The translations under genes were made by a program, and so were the position numbers. A stretch of DNA of 64,000 nt from Toxonevra muliebris. Taxonomy: Eukaryota; Arthropoda; Insecta; Diptera; Pallopteridae. The notes beneath the pieces were generated by a model that was given only the letters and a program-made list of their open reading frames with translations, did not search any database and was not told the origin of the DNA. Shown here in pieces: positions 44,390 to 55,200 of this stretch (position 1 is its first letter; every line of letters starts with the position of its first letter). The DNA lies in the NCBI GenBank assembly GCA_963691655.1, contig OY829327.1:83030019-83094018 (forward strand). The letters run 5' to 3'.

Positions 44390-44835
44390 GGTATGAAAAA
44401 GTCCGTACCCGTCCCCATTCGTATGTTCTCTCTTGTTTAGACCACTTTTCCACACGGCAAGTTTTATTGTCCGCAAGTTTCCATTTCTCTTTTGGACTTG
44501 CCGTTTGCTTTACCACACAACAAGATTTTTTGGGAAATTCTGCTTTTATTTTGTCTGACATTCATGTTTTGAAAACTTTTTGTTAAGAGTTTATTAAATA
44601 AATAAAAGTGAAATCAGATTATTGAATAAAAATTTACAGATAAATAGAAGAGTGAAATTTGACTTGATAAATATTTCTCTTTTCCAAAATCAGTGCGCAG
44701 CCAATTTAAATTGACAAATAAGAATAAAAAAAAATGTCAAAGGACAAATTGCACAAATGGAAACTTGCCGGTACTATCAAGTTTGCACCCGCCCCTTTTG
44801 TTTTCCCACTTGCCTTAGGAAAAAGTGGACTTTGT
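44390..44835 (+). repeat. Imperfect direct repeat
   Basis: A segment at about 44,382-44,455 (ACTTCCCGGTATGAAAAAGT, CCGTACCCGTCCCC) is echoed at about 44,761-44,830 (AACTTGCCGGTACTATCAAG, TTTGCACCCGCCCC), both running into a (G)(A)CCACTTTT/AAAAAGTGGA-type end. No coding signal is seen. Confidence 0.4.
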
Positions 44836-44999
44836 GAAATTCTAAAATTTTAATTTCTAGCCAAATATATAAAAATATGAATTTTACTTAAAATCGAATT
44901 TTTCGAGAAAAAGTATTCCCTAGAAAACATAAAGTACTTTGAAAATGCGACTATTCTAGGTTGGCATCAAACCGCTTATGAAGAATATTAGTGAAAAGT

Positions 45000-45662
45000 A
45001 AAGTGTGGTGAATATCTAGATTCCCTTGGATAAAACAGGCTGGATTGTTAGACATACAGAAAACGATAAATAAAAAATAAGTAATTGTAGCATATAAAAA
45101 TCAGTAAAGTTAATAACTATGTAATCATTCCTACGGAAAACTAATGCTAATTGTGAAAAAAGAAACGTAAAAAGAGCATTGACGGCAAAAACGAAAAAGG
45201 AGAAAAGAGAAAAAGTGGAAATTCATGCGACGACGATTTCAAGAAATAGCGTGTGCAACATAATAGTGAAACGGTGAAATTGCACTCAAATAAATTGCAC
45301 ATTATAAAAAATTTTAAAATTCCGAGGAGTAAAATTAAAAAAGTTCCGTAGCAATCAAAAGTGTAAAATTATAAATAAGAAAATTTCTAATCACATGATT
45401 GATTAATTCACACATTTGTGTTAAAATCATACCCAAGTGCGAAAAAATCGATTTGAAAACTTAAAAAATAGATCATAACACGTAGAAGAAAAGAGAAAAG
45501 CTAATACTAGCTAAAGAAATAGTGGAATAAGTGGTCGGAGAAAAACAAGGGGAACGAATTAGAGACTACGACTACGTCATTGCAGAGGTTAGAGATGAGG
45601 GAGGAATAGCAACTACAACCGCTAGCTTAAAACGTTGCCCAAATGCATTTTCAGCAAAATAT
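45000..45662 (+). other. Probable Usp1 5' UTR exon
   Basis: The sequence is A-rich like fly leader exons and ends with a good donor, AT/GTAAGTTT at 45,662. No upstream ATG reads in frame into the Usp1 start. The linkage to Usp1, 4.7 kb downstream, rests on orientation, donor quality and lack of any other plus-strand gene. The transcription start is not defined. Confidence 0.35.
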
Positions 45663-46499
45663 GTAAGTTTCATTTATTACATTTTGGATAATCTGATCAT
45701 TGCCAAAATAATTAGGTTTATGACACTTGCTATCGCCTTCTGCCTGGCTGTGTGCTGAATATTTTTTTTTAACGTTATCTAACATAACTGTTCAGTTTGA
45801 TCTTGCTTTTGTTAGTTTTGCTGTTTGCCATTTCTTTTCTTTTTAGCTTTTTTGGTTTACGGCGACATCTGACGTGACCTTCATTCCAGTAACAAAATCA
45901 ATAACAAAATTTTTCACTAACCTTAACACGCTCTTCTTGTCTCACACACCTTTTGTCTGCCGGTCGGTCGCCTGCCTTCCATACATTGTCTCCTCGTCTA
46001 TCCTCTCTCCAGTTTACTCGAAAATCTTGTATTGCCTATTAGTTTCTCTGCTTCTCTTATGTATATCTTCGTAATTAATCTTCATACGATGATGCTTTTG
46101 TATTTAATTTATTTCAATTGATTTTGCATTGATTTAAAATATGGTTACCATCACAACTAAAATTGGGGCAATTGTAGCAAGAGTTTGATGTCCTATTACA
46201 TACGAATTAAATAAATTTAATTAGATTATTTGTGCAAGTGTGTAATGTTTCTCCAAATCGTATTCTAAATATTAACTGATTAATTTTTTCTTATCTTCTG
46301 CGCCCCTTCACAACGAATCTTGAACATGTCGATTTGCTGAATTTGAATCTTCTTGAATAAACTTATACGTGCTCTGACGAGATAGAACCTAGAAAATAAG
46401 TTAAGTTCACAAGTATGGATCATTGGGCACTGACCAATAAAGGAAATACATCGGGCATAATAATTTTGAAATCTTTTATTTATTGCATTTAATAATAAT

Positions 46500-46590
46500 A
46501 TCGGTAGTTGTAATTACAATAAGTGTCATGTTTCCATTATTTTCCGTATTTCTGCACCATAATAATGTGATGCCGACTTTTCAAAAAATC
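46500..46590 (+). repeat. Short dispersed repeat, copy 1
   Basis: TATTTCTGCACCATAATAAT and TGATGCCGACT recur at 48,467-48,500 with similar flanks (ATTTA..AATAATAT.GGT). Confidence 0.6.
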
Positions 46591-46705
46591 ATGTTTTTAA
46601 TTTTAGCTAAAGCATTTTAATTTTTGCCTTTTTAATGGTCAATCAACACACCGGATAATCCTATTAACGCAAAGCATTGTGTTGATTATAAAAGGATGAA
46701 AGATT

Positions 46706-46777
46706 TCCTTGCCGGGAATCGAACCCGGATCCCCAGAAGCAAGAGTCTAGTACGCTGCCACTAGACCACCGAGACGA
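46706..46777 (-). mobile_element. tRNA-derived SINE head, intact boxes A and B
   Basis: On the minus strand, box A TGGTCTAGTGG (46,758-46,768) and box B GGTTCGATTCC (46,715-46,725) are perfect RNA polymerase III promoter matches. The acceptor-stem ends do not pair, so it is not a functional tRNA. It resembles the heads at 62,888 and 23,390. Confidence 0.7.
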
Positions 46778-46889
46778 CATATAATAACCATAAAGCAATT
46801 TCGGAATTGTACTTTTTTTAAACTCATGAATAGGTTGAGCCTTTGCTTTGATTTTTCCAGAGAAATAATGCAGCGTGAATTGGGAAATT

Positions 46890-47094
46890 GGAAATTCGGA
46901 AATCGAACACCATAAAATTGTTGTTGCACCGAACACAAAGTGAGAATCTTTACTCACTCTCTCAATGAACACGATATGGCGGGTGAAATGAACACCGAGC
47001 ACGCCGATCATTCAGGTGGCATAAAAATATCATTACAAACAAAATAGTATTAAACAAAGGAGTACATTTAACCACCTACACCAAGCACGAGAGT
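46890..47094 (-). repeat. Dispersed repeat, copy B (inverted)
   Basis: Inverse copy of 41,679-41,945, including TTTAATACTATTTTG, GTGCTCGGTGTTC, CCATATCGTGTTC and CACTTTGTGTTCGG. The pair spans a 5-kb interval. Confidence 0.6.
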
Positions 47095-47719
47095 AATACT
47101 GTGTATTCACCGTAAAGTTAGTTATGTTTAACTTTGATAATGATGTTGATGTAAAAAAAGTCAGTGCTTTAATTTAGATTCATTTTGAAACGAAACATTT
47201 TCATTTGTAAACAAAGAACTGCCAAAAGAAAGCTTTTTCACAAACTGATTATAGCACGCTCCAAAAACGCATAGAGCACAAACTGTCAATAGCTTTTTAG
47301 AATTAAGTTTATTTTTCAAAAAAGATTTTTAACCGTTTTGATTTTTTTTTTGAGCAAAATGGATCAATTAATTATTCTGAGTCCTATTTCAAGTTTTTAT
47401 GTATTCTGTTAAAATATTTTTTTCAATCGTGCTCTCTCTGCTTCTTAGAGCGCGCTCTAAGTGCGCTCTGAACACAAAAAGTAACAATTACGTTTGCTCT
47501 GAGTGTTCAGAGCTAAAAAGAAACATGATTAAGTGTTTTTTAACAACTCGTGCTCTGCCCAGAGCTAATAAAGAAAAATATATGGTTCTACGATGCCGAT
47601 TGCTACTCGTAAATGCGTAGGCGATTATGCGAGTACATAAACGCATCGTTGTATTCGTCAAATACGTATTTATACCTAGGTACGATGCCATACTCACTCA
47701 TGCAGCTGTCTATTTTGAA

Positions 47720-47930
47720 CAAGTGCTTTTGGTACCCGCTTATACGGGTTATACCCGGGGTTTTCGGGTATTGCCCAAGCAATTCTTGGGTACCCATTTT
47801 TAGGTATTACCCACAACTCTCAGGTACCAGATTTCAGGCATTATCCGAGAATTTTCGAATGCCCGCAAAATTTTCGTGTACTCGCTAACCGAAATGACCG
47901 GGTACCCGTGAAATCAGGTAACCGGGTATA
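47720..47930 (+). repeat. Decayed tandem array, ~35-bp unit GGGTA...TACCC
   Basis: At least four diverged units of the form TTTTCGGGTATTGCCCAAGCA... followed by CTTGGGTACCCA repeat at about 34-36 bp. Each carries two short GGGTA/TACCC palindromes. The array is GC-richer than its surroundings. Confidence 0.6.
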
Positions 47931-48419
47931 TGTATGTACTGGTATTACAAAACAATGTTTTGTTTACAATATAGCTCACTTGGCACTCACCATTAACCCT
48001 TTCGCTACTGTAGGGACACTGGTATCCAACGTGGTGACCTTGAAACTAGCTATGAACAATATTTGAAATCTACCGTTATCTGCTTCGCACACAGTTATGA
48101 TCATTTTTTATTTTTATCAATTATTTGTAAGCAGTGGCTGCCATCGGGTCAAATTTATGCGTCTTTTATAGAAAAAATACTTATATTTCAAATCAGTGGT
48201 GTTTTTTTTGAAAGCGAAATAAAATAATAAAAAAATAAACAAAACATATGTATTACCAAACAAGTTTTTTTTTTTTTTGTGAGGTTTGTACCCTGTTGGG
48301 ACAAATATGTCCCACCCCAAAATACCGTTATCCACATAAGTTACATGCTTCGTTTGAAACCCATCGTATTTTTTAATTTTTAATTCTTTTTTATTCTATA
48401 TTAGTTTTAATTTATATCA

Positions 48420-48510
48420 ATAATATTGGTTTAATTGAAATAAGTATTATGTTACCAATACTTGCCATATTTCTGCACCATAATAATGTTATGCCGACTG
48501 AAAAATAAGT
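48420..48510 (+). repeat. Short dispersed repeat, copy 2
   Basis: Second copy of the segment at 46,500-46,590, here inside the piggyBac relic, between its left end and coding remains. Confidence 0.6.
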
Positions 48511-48750
48511 TTTTGTTAACCATAAAAATATATAGGCTCTGAATTTGCTTAATGATTTTTCTCTATTACTAACTAATGTGGATCTTTCTTCCCCTCGTAC
48601 TATTTTTAATAATGCATTGAGGTTATTTTTAATTAGATCTTTGATTTTCTGGTTCTATATTCTATTTTTATATATCTATTATATTTATGTCAAGTACTTT
48701 ATTTTCTAATCTGTTAAATGAAAATTAAATAATTTAAACTTCATCTGTTC

Positions 48751-48949
48751 TTCGTATCAATTTGATACGAATCGCAACTTTCGAATTGAATATTCTTTTT
48801 AAATAAAAACATTTTTGATCAAACTTTTGGCTCAAGGAATTTTTTTTGATCCTCTCTCAGAAATTGTTTTTGAAATTTGTGTAGCATGCGCCGAGTGCTG
48901 CCAACAAAAAAAGTTACACAAAGGTTCCTCGCGTATCAAATTGATACGC
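48751..48949. repeat. Two related palindromes, CGTATCAA/TTGATACG
   Basis: TTCGTATCAATTTGATACGAA (48,751-48,771, 21 bp) is a perfect palindrome around one central base. GCGTATCAAATTGATACGC (48,931-48,949) is another with the same core. Both lie in the noncoding part of the piggyBac relic, where paired subterminal palindromes would suit transposase binding (inference). Confidence 0.7.
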
Positions 48950-50359
48950 ATGTGTAAGCGTTACCTTTGTTTACATATTTATATGTGTGTTATAGCCCTA
49001 ATACGCCCCCATTTCTTTTTACTTTTCCTTTAGCGCCATTTTATAAAATTGTTACACGAAGAAAGTACATTTTAGTTAATAATTTCAATAATTAAAGTTT
49101 TTTTGTTCGAGTTGAATTCCGGTGTTGAAGACGATGCAGAAAGTGATTTCGATTCGTTTGTAAATAGTAGTGATTATATAGCTTCTTCAAGTGAAATTGA
49201 AAATGAATATGATGCATACGATTATAATGGCGTTGAAGAAGACGAAGAAATGCAACAAAAACGAGAAGCAACATGTACCATGGACCAACTGACCCAACTG
49301 ATTTTGTGCTATCAAGAGATAAAACCACTAAATATTATTTCGAACCTCCAGCAATAATGTAAAATAGAACAAGCTCTTCATTTGAATTACGAGAAACAGG
49401 TCCAACTATCTTCAGCTCAGCTCGATGTACCGTTGTATTATCGTCATTTTTGCTGTTTTGCCTCTAACAAATTTAAGAGAATAAACGAATGTGTTTCGAA
49501 AAGAAATTCGTTCAAGGGACACAATGGCATCAGCTCATCATGTATTCGACAAATGGCTCAATCGCGTAAAAATGTGTTACGTAGTTGGAAAAGATGTTAC
49601 AGTTGATAAATAGTTAATTCCATTTAGAAGTCGTTGTCCATTTACTCAGTACATACCGAAAAAAATATCGTCGCCGTTGACACATGCATAGGCAGTAAAA
49701 AAAAACGGGCTCGTTGTGCAAGGTGCAAGTACAAACAATACAAAAATCTGTACAGTAGTCGTTTCGATAAATGCAAAAATTTTGTTTTTAATGGGCATTA
49801 TTTCAAGTTATGCACTGCATGAGTTGATAAACTTTGATTTACTTTCTTTTTTTTTTTTCTTGTTTTTTTGTTTTCAAATATGTGTAAATATGCTATATGT
49901 ATGAGCAACTTTAATGTTTTCTATTTACCATTTGCATAACGTGAGATAAATGTATCACACAAATACTCCTAATGATAAGAGTCTGATTCATCGGCCATTT
50001 GCAAATCAAAAAATACCCTGATTTACTAGAATAGTATGTATGTTAGTGTGTATATTATCATAGAGGTCTCGCTATTTGCTTACCCTATGAAATAATACAT
50101 AATTGATTATTTATATCAAAAGTACTTAGAGTACGAAGGAAGATAAGGTAATCATTTGTGAATGTTATCAAATTGACAAATTTAGTTTGGAGGACGTTTA
50201 AAAGCAGAATAGAACCCGTAATTGCTCACATGTAAACTTTTTAAATGTATTATTGTTGAAATGTTATTTTATTCTTTGTAGAAAATGGTAAAAATAAAAA
50301 ATCTGTTTTCTGAATATATACCTATATTATTTTTTTTTTCTCTTCAAGGTTTTCAAAAA

Positions 50360-51008
50360 ATGCCCAGAAATGATGCAGAAAAATTTATTAACTTAGAAGA
50401 AGATCGTCTTCCAGCAAATAGCCGTGATAATAGTACTAAAACAACAATTGAAACTGCATTACAACAGCAAACAACGCGATCGCAACAACGTAAAACTATT
50501 GATAGTTTAATAGAAAATCAATCTAGAGAAACTTCCATAAATATTGAAAATATAAAAAATACTCTGAAAACAGTAGAAGATTCTAAAGATTCCAAAAGAG
50601 ATGAAGATGTAGAAAAACAAGAAGGAGAAAAAGTTATTGATAAAATTGTAAATGACAATATACAAAAAACATATACAACATTATATCCATTTGTCACTGA
50701 GATACTAAATGATATCGTAAGAGATACAACAACAAAAGTTGTGCACAGTTCACACGATATTAACAAAATTGTCCCTTCAGTACAGCATTGCAAACACCAC
50801 AAACGTAAGACGACGTCATCAAAAAAAAGGATAGCATTAACGACAACAAATTCAGAAAGTTGCCGAATTCTTACATTGCGCGCAAGAAAATCTACTGCTG
50901 ACGTGCCCTTTCCATTAAAATTTGAGCACAAACAAAATACAGATAAAATTAATCACGAAGAGAAGCAGCAACAGCTGACTCATTATATTAATACTCCAGA
51001 CAAAACAG
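50360..51008 (+). CDS. Usp1: Usp1 coding exon 1 (basic, disordered N-terminus)
   Basis: The acceptor TTTTCTCTTCAAG ends at 50,348 and ATG is at 50,360. The frame MPRNDAEKFINLEEDRLPAN runs to DKT and leaves one base at the CAG/GTACAT donor. That phase fits the next exon exactly (KT-V-KNQFDADLLNK). Residues 120-170 include helix-like and Lys-rich stretches. I recognise no domain. Confidence 0.7.
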
Positions 51009-54000
51009 GTACATTCCGCGAAATGAACTATTTTGAAAACAGTAATAGAGCGTGCACCAATTAGAGAAAGTGTTCCATATTACCTTAGTCAATATCAATG
51101 TATTGTCGGGTTGTAACCAGAACAACGAATGTGTGGGATTTCGATAATTTTGTATAAAATATATCACGAAATTAATAAAAACTGAAGTGTGAAGTCTGAT
51201 TTTCAAGTTTATAATTTTTTTTTGCTTTACATCAGTGGTTCTGGTGCACTCGATGATATGTATTAACAGTGTCCTCTAAGGGGCATTGGATACACTTTTG
51301 GAATGTATATACTCTATTTGTTATTTTATTAAATTTACTATTTTTTCTTTGCAGTTAAAAATCAATTTGATGCGGATCTTTTGAATAAGATTGAATCGCT
51401 TGAGTGTGAATTCCAAATTCCGGTTAATAAACGCAAACGTCACAATCGTGCGATCAGCACTCGGAAGCGTGTTCTAGCACAAAGATCCGTGAGAAATAGT
51501 GAATCCAAAGGAAACGAACAAATTGAATCTGAAATCGAAATACAACAGCAACAGGAACAAGAGGAAGAAGGAAAGCACATTGCATCTGGCGAAAGCAATT
51601 TAAAAAAACGCCAACGCATAATGTCACTGTACGAACGTCGCTATCCACAAAGTGAAGAAGCAGGCGGCCGTAGTGTAGTCACAAACGGCTACATTAGCTC
51701 GACGCGCACATCGTCTGCCGCTAGTAGCTCAAATGCTGTGCATTCCGATGTCGCCGCTGCCGATACTCAAGATATATCATCCAATCAATATTACATGCCA
51801 CCAACGACGGCATCATCAACCGGCAACAATTCCTCAGTCACATCAGTGGGAAACGGGAGCGCTATCAATCATGCGCCATCAATGGCAACTCTTTGCAATA
51901 TTGGCAACACCTGCTATTTGAATTCTGTTGTGTATACGCTACGTTTTGCCCCGCGATTTCTGCACAACTTACATCATTTGATTGTCGATCTAAGTACAAT
52001 TCAACATAATATCGTTCGGCACAGTGCTAAATCTTCTTCGCTAGGGCGTGGCATAAGCGTTATCCAAATGGAGAACGCCCGTAGTTGGAGTAGTAAAGAT
52101 TTGGTTGCACTGGAGCAACAACAAACTGCTATTGGCGGGGTGCCCAATAGCGGAGTGGCAAACAATGGAGAAAATTACGCTCAGAAGACAAGCCATCAAT
52201 TGCTGACCGAGCGCCTACATGAACTCTATCAGAGTTTGCACCGCAACGAAATGAACGAGTCTACAGAACCGTTTCATGCGGACACATTGTTACATGCTAT
52301 ACAAGACGTCAGCGCCATCTTTGAAGGTAATCAACAGCAGGATGCACATGAATTTCTCATGTGTGTGCTGAATGGCATACGCGAAACATGCCAAACACTC
52401 ATAAAAGCAATCTCAGAATATCCTGATGTGATTATAAATGGGTAAGTAGGGCTAAGCTCTTTAGTTTTCAGAGTTTTTAAAATTACCTGCCTATTTTTAG
52501 CTATATTAAAAATGCAGATGAAACGGAAGCAGCAACAAATTCAGGTCAACAAAGAGACAACAGCATAATTAATAGTCAAGCAGTATCTAATGGAGGGGGT
52601 AATGGTTCTTCATCATCTTTTTCTAGTCTAAGCACAAGTAATATTACGAAAGCATCATTCTTTTCGCGAAAATCAAAGCGAAAAGAAGAAGCAAAAAACT
52701 CCAAAAATTCACGTGTGCAATCGCCACTAAAAGATGGAGGCACCGGGGGTGTTGGCGGCCTTCAACCGCATTCCACTTCGAATAGCCTTTTTTATTTGAA
52801 CACGGTTGATCTCAGTGGTACAACCGCCAGATCGCAATCTAATCAATCAACATCATCGGCGGCGTTAGTAAAAAACGTTGGTATTGCCTGCGATATGGAG
52901 ATCTCTTCGTCAGCATCATTACCCATTGCTAGTTTACTTAAGGATAAGAAGCGTTTAGCTGAAAAAATACGTGAACTGGGATTGGATTTTTTTAGCGAAG
53001 ACTTCGAAGGTGTCACTGTGTCAACAACAAAATGTTTGAGTTGTGAAACGATAACTGAGCAAAAGGAAAGCATGATAGATATAGCGGTGCCAGTGCCAAT
53101 TTCTGGCTACGAAAGCTCCGATTATACTGAGAAACCGAGTGCGTTCATACAGAATTCTTGTATAACACGCGAATACTTTCGCGGTGAAAATAAATATCGA
53201 TGTGAGCAATGCATCGGCTATACCGAAGCCATACGATCCATCTCATACGAGGTTCTACCACGCCTTCTGGTCATACAATTGAGTCGTTTTTCCGGTGGCA
53301 TGGAGAAGATCAACAGTTATATTCCGACGTCATTTACGCTGCAATGCTTCTGTTCGAAATGCTGTGATCTGAGCGACTCAAATAAGCTACATATTTACAA
53401 GCTGTACAGTGTAATAACTCATGTGGGCGCTACCATGTCCGTGGGACATTATATCGCCTATACATGTTCGTTGGACTGGGCGAACGAATATGTGAACTGT
53501 CCGAAAGATCGTCGGACATCGGTGTCACAACAGCAGCAACAACAACACAGCAGCGGTATTAGCAACAATAATCTCAATGGCCTGCAGCAGAACAATGGCA
53601 CTACAGCTACCACCAGTACACAATCATCTTCGTCAGCCGCAAGCGCCGCAGCATCGGCACTTGCATCATCGGGGACTAGTCTCATGAAGAAAATGAAATT
53701 CGGACGCAGTAAAGCTTCCAGCAGTGGAGACATGAGTAAAAATGTGAAAAATCTTAATGGAATCACAAGTAAAACTATCACCAATGGCATAGGAAAGCTA
53801 AGTATGAACACCACATGCCACAGCTTAAACTGTTGTGCTACCCGGTTATGCAGTGCACAACAAATGCAGCAGCCACAGCATTTCAATACCAATGATCTGA
53901 GCGAAGAGGGATTACAGAATGGTTCCAATCACCACCTGCACAGCGCCAATTCTTCATCATCCTCGAGCACAAATACAATAAACTACACAAGCTATCCTTC

Positions 54001-54349
54001 TGGTTATGGAAGCACTGGGCGAGGAGGATCAAAAACCACTTACAACTCATCATCGAGTGTAACATCTTACAATGCTGCAGCGGGACCAACTACACCAGAA
54101 CCAATCTGGTATATGTGTGACGATGATAAGATCAAAGCAATGACACAGCGGGAATTCGAGGATCTACTCTCGCCAGCTCGCAAAATTACAGTAACACCAT
54201 ATCTGCTTTTTTATGCGCGCTTCGATTTGCAATCTAAACAGACAACAATGAATACAGCGGGAGCGGCGACTGCAGCAACGTTATCATCAGCGCAATCGCA
54301 CACATCTTCGTCATGGTCTAACGAGAGTTTTCAGAGTCATAAAATATGA
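50360..54349 (+). CDS. Usp1: Usp1, ubiquitin carboxyl-terminal hydrolase 1
   Basis: Three coding exons (50,360-51,008; 51,355-52,441; 52,501-54,349) join in phase to 1,194 aa. This is the deubiquitinase of monoubiquitinated FANCD2 and PCNA, acting with the UAF1 WD-repeat partner in the nucleus (family knowledge). The Cys box is NIGNTCYLNS (catalytic Cys codon 51,912-51,914) and the QQDAHEFL box follows. A zinc-binding pair CLSC/CEQC precedes the His box SVGHYIAYTC (His codon 53,447-53,449). WYMCDDDKIK supplies the Asp, and TVTPYLLFYARF ends the fold. Long Ser/Asn/Gln insertions split the catalytic domain, as in human USP1. The basic, Lys/Thr-rich N-terminal 216 residues come from exon 1. The start could instead be ATG 50,285 if the acceptor at 50,280 is used. 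Confidence 0.92.
51355..52441 (+). CDS. Usp1: Usp1 coding exon 2 (Cys box)
   Basis: The acceptor TTTTTTCTTTGCAG is followed by VKNQFDADLLNKIESLECEF. A basic stretch (KRKRHNRAISTRKR) may be a nuclear signal. The Cys box and the GNQQQDAHEFLMCVLNGIRE box lie here. Donor GTAAGT, two bases carried over. Confidence 0.95.
52501..54349 (+). CDS. Usp1: Usp1 coding exon 3 (zinc pair, His box, C-terminus)
   Basis: It begins YIKNADETEAATNS after CTATTTTTAG and ends SWSNESFQSHKI with TGA. It holds the finger region, His box, a long disordered insert (about 53,520-54,090), the Asp region and the last strand. Confidence 0.96.
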
Positions 54350-55200
54350 GTAGTCGATAAAAAGCAGGAGAAGGAGATCGTCGAACGTCTTCGCTCACGG
54401 CGCTGCAAGTGTGAGCAAGTCATTTAGGCGGCATGCGCATTGCATTGTGCTATACTCTTTCATTTTATTACGTTACTTTAATTTATTTAACCATTTTAAT
54501 TCACGCTTGATTAAATTAATTTTCTGAAAGGAAGCAATTACGTATTGTACGTGTGTGCGTGTGGTTTGCGTTCGTTCGTTTATATCAGAACTCTAAAGGT
54601 AATTCTATTTATATATTATTGAAATCTTGATTACTGCAATTACAAGTACGCGTTGTTAATTTCTTTTCATAACTTTAACATTTGTTTTTTTTTTAAATTT
54701 GACTACAAGTTTAAATAGCTTTTAAATAACCAAAAAAGAAAATAAGTAGTGTGACAAAAAAACATACTCATATTTCACTGTGTACTAAATCTTTTTTTTT
54801 TATTTCTAACAGAATTAATTTTATTATTAAATAAGCTAAACTTAAATGGAAACAAATATGAAATATTTATTGTAGTTTCGCTATCTATTAAATTTAAACA
54901 AATACCGCCTGCCTTTTGGCATTTAAAAATGCAAACAAGAAATATAGGAATCTAATAAAATTATAATATAAAATTCAAATGAGAAGAAAAGTAAATTCTT
55001 GATGCATAACATAGTTAAAAAAAAATAACCACTTGAGCTTAAAGTATACATTTTTAGGTATGTACTTCTGCTTATGCGTTACCCTCCGCTATCGACTATC
55101 AATTTTATTTTTCAAATTGCATATTCCACCTTTATTTTCCAGTTTGCTTTTCATGCTTTCAAATTATTCAATAAAGTACACAGTCTGATAAAAACAAAGT
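54350..55200 (+). other. Usp1 3' UTR and likely poly(A) site region
   Basis: AT-rich sequence after the stop, with an AATAAA at 55,170-55,175 preceded by TATTC and followed by GT/T-rich DNA. Earlier, weaker AATAA-type signals exist. No ORF of note. Confidence 0.45.

Larger units (their letters stand above)
47997..49825 (+). mobile_element. piggyBac relic with core and C-terminal transposase fragments
   Basis: TTAA at 47,993-47,996 precedes the CCCTTTCGCTACTG end. From 49,103 the plus strand encodes an acidic N-terminal region, then disconnected transposase pieces. One has VDK, a stop, and LIPFRSRCPFTQYIPKK (about 49,598-49,670), the piggyBac core. The last is a Cys-rich tail RCARCKYK...FDKCKN. 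Several stops and deletions inactivate it. The right end was not identified. Confidence 0.65.

Noticed and set aside
46706..46777. A functional tRNA gene
   Set aside because: Boxes A and B are perfect, but the first seven and last seven bases do not form an acceptor stem and the anticodon loop is irregular. Related heads elsewhere carry SINE bodies.
50285..50359. Extended hydrophobic N-terminus for Usp1 (signal-like sequence)
   Set aside because: The hydrophobic run is the translated polypyrimidine tract of the acceptor at 50,348. A nuclear deubiquitinase would not need it, though the upstream acceptor remains possible.
53458..53928. 156-codon minus-strand frame inside Usp1
   Set aside because: Antisense of Ser/Gln-rich codons, giving a Cys/Leu-rich artefact.
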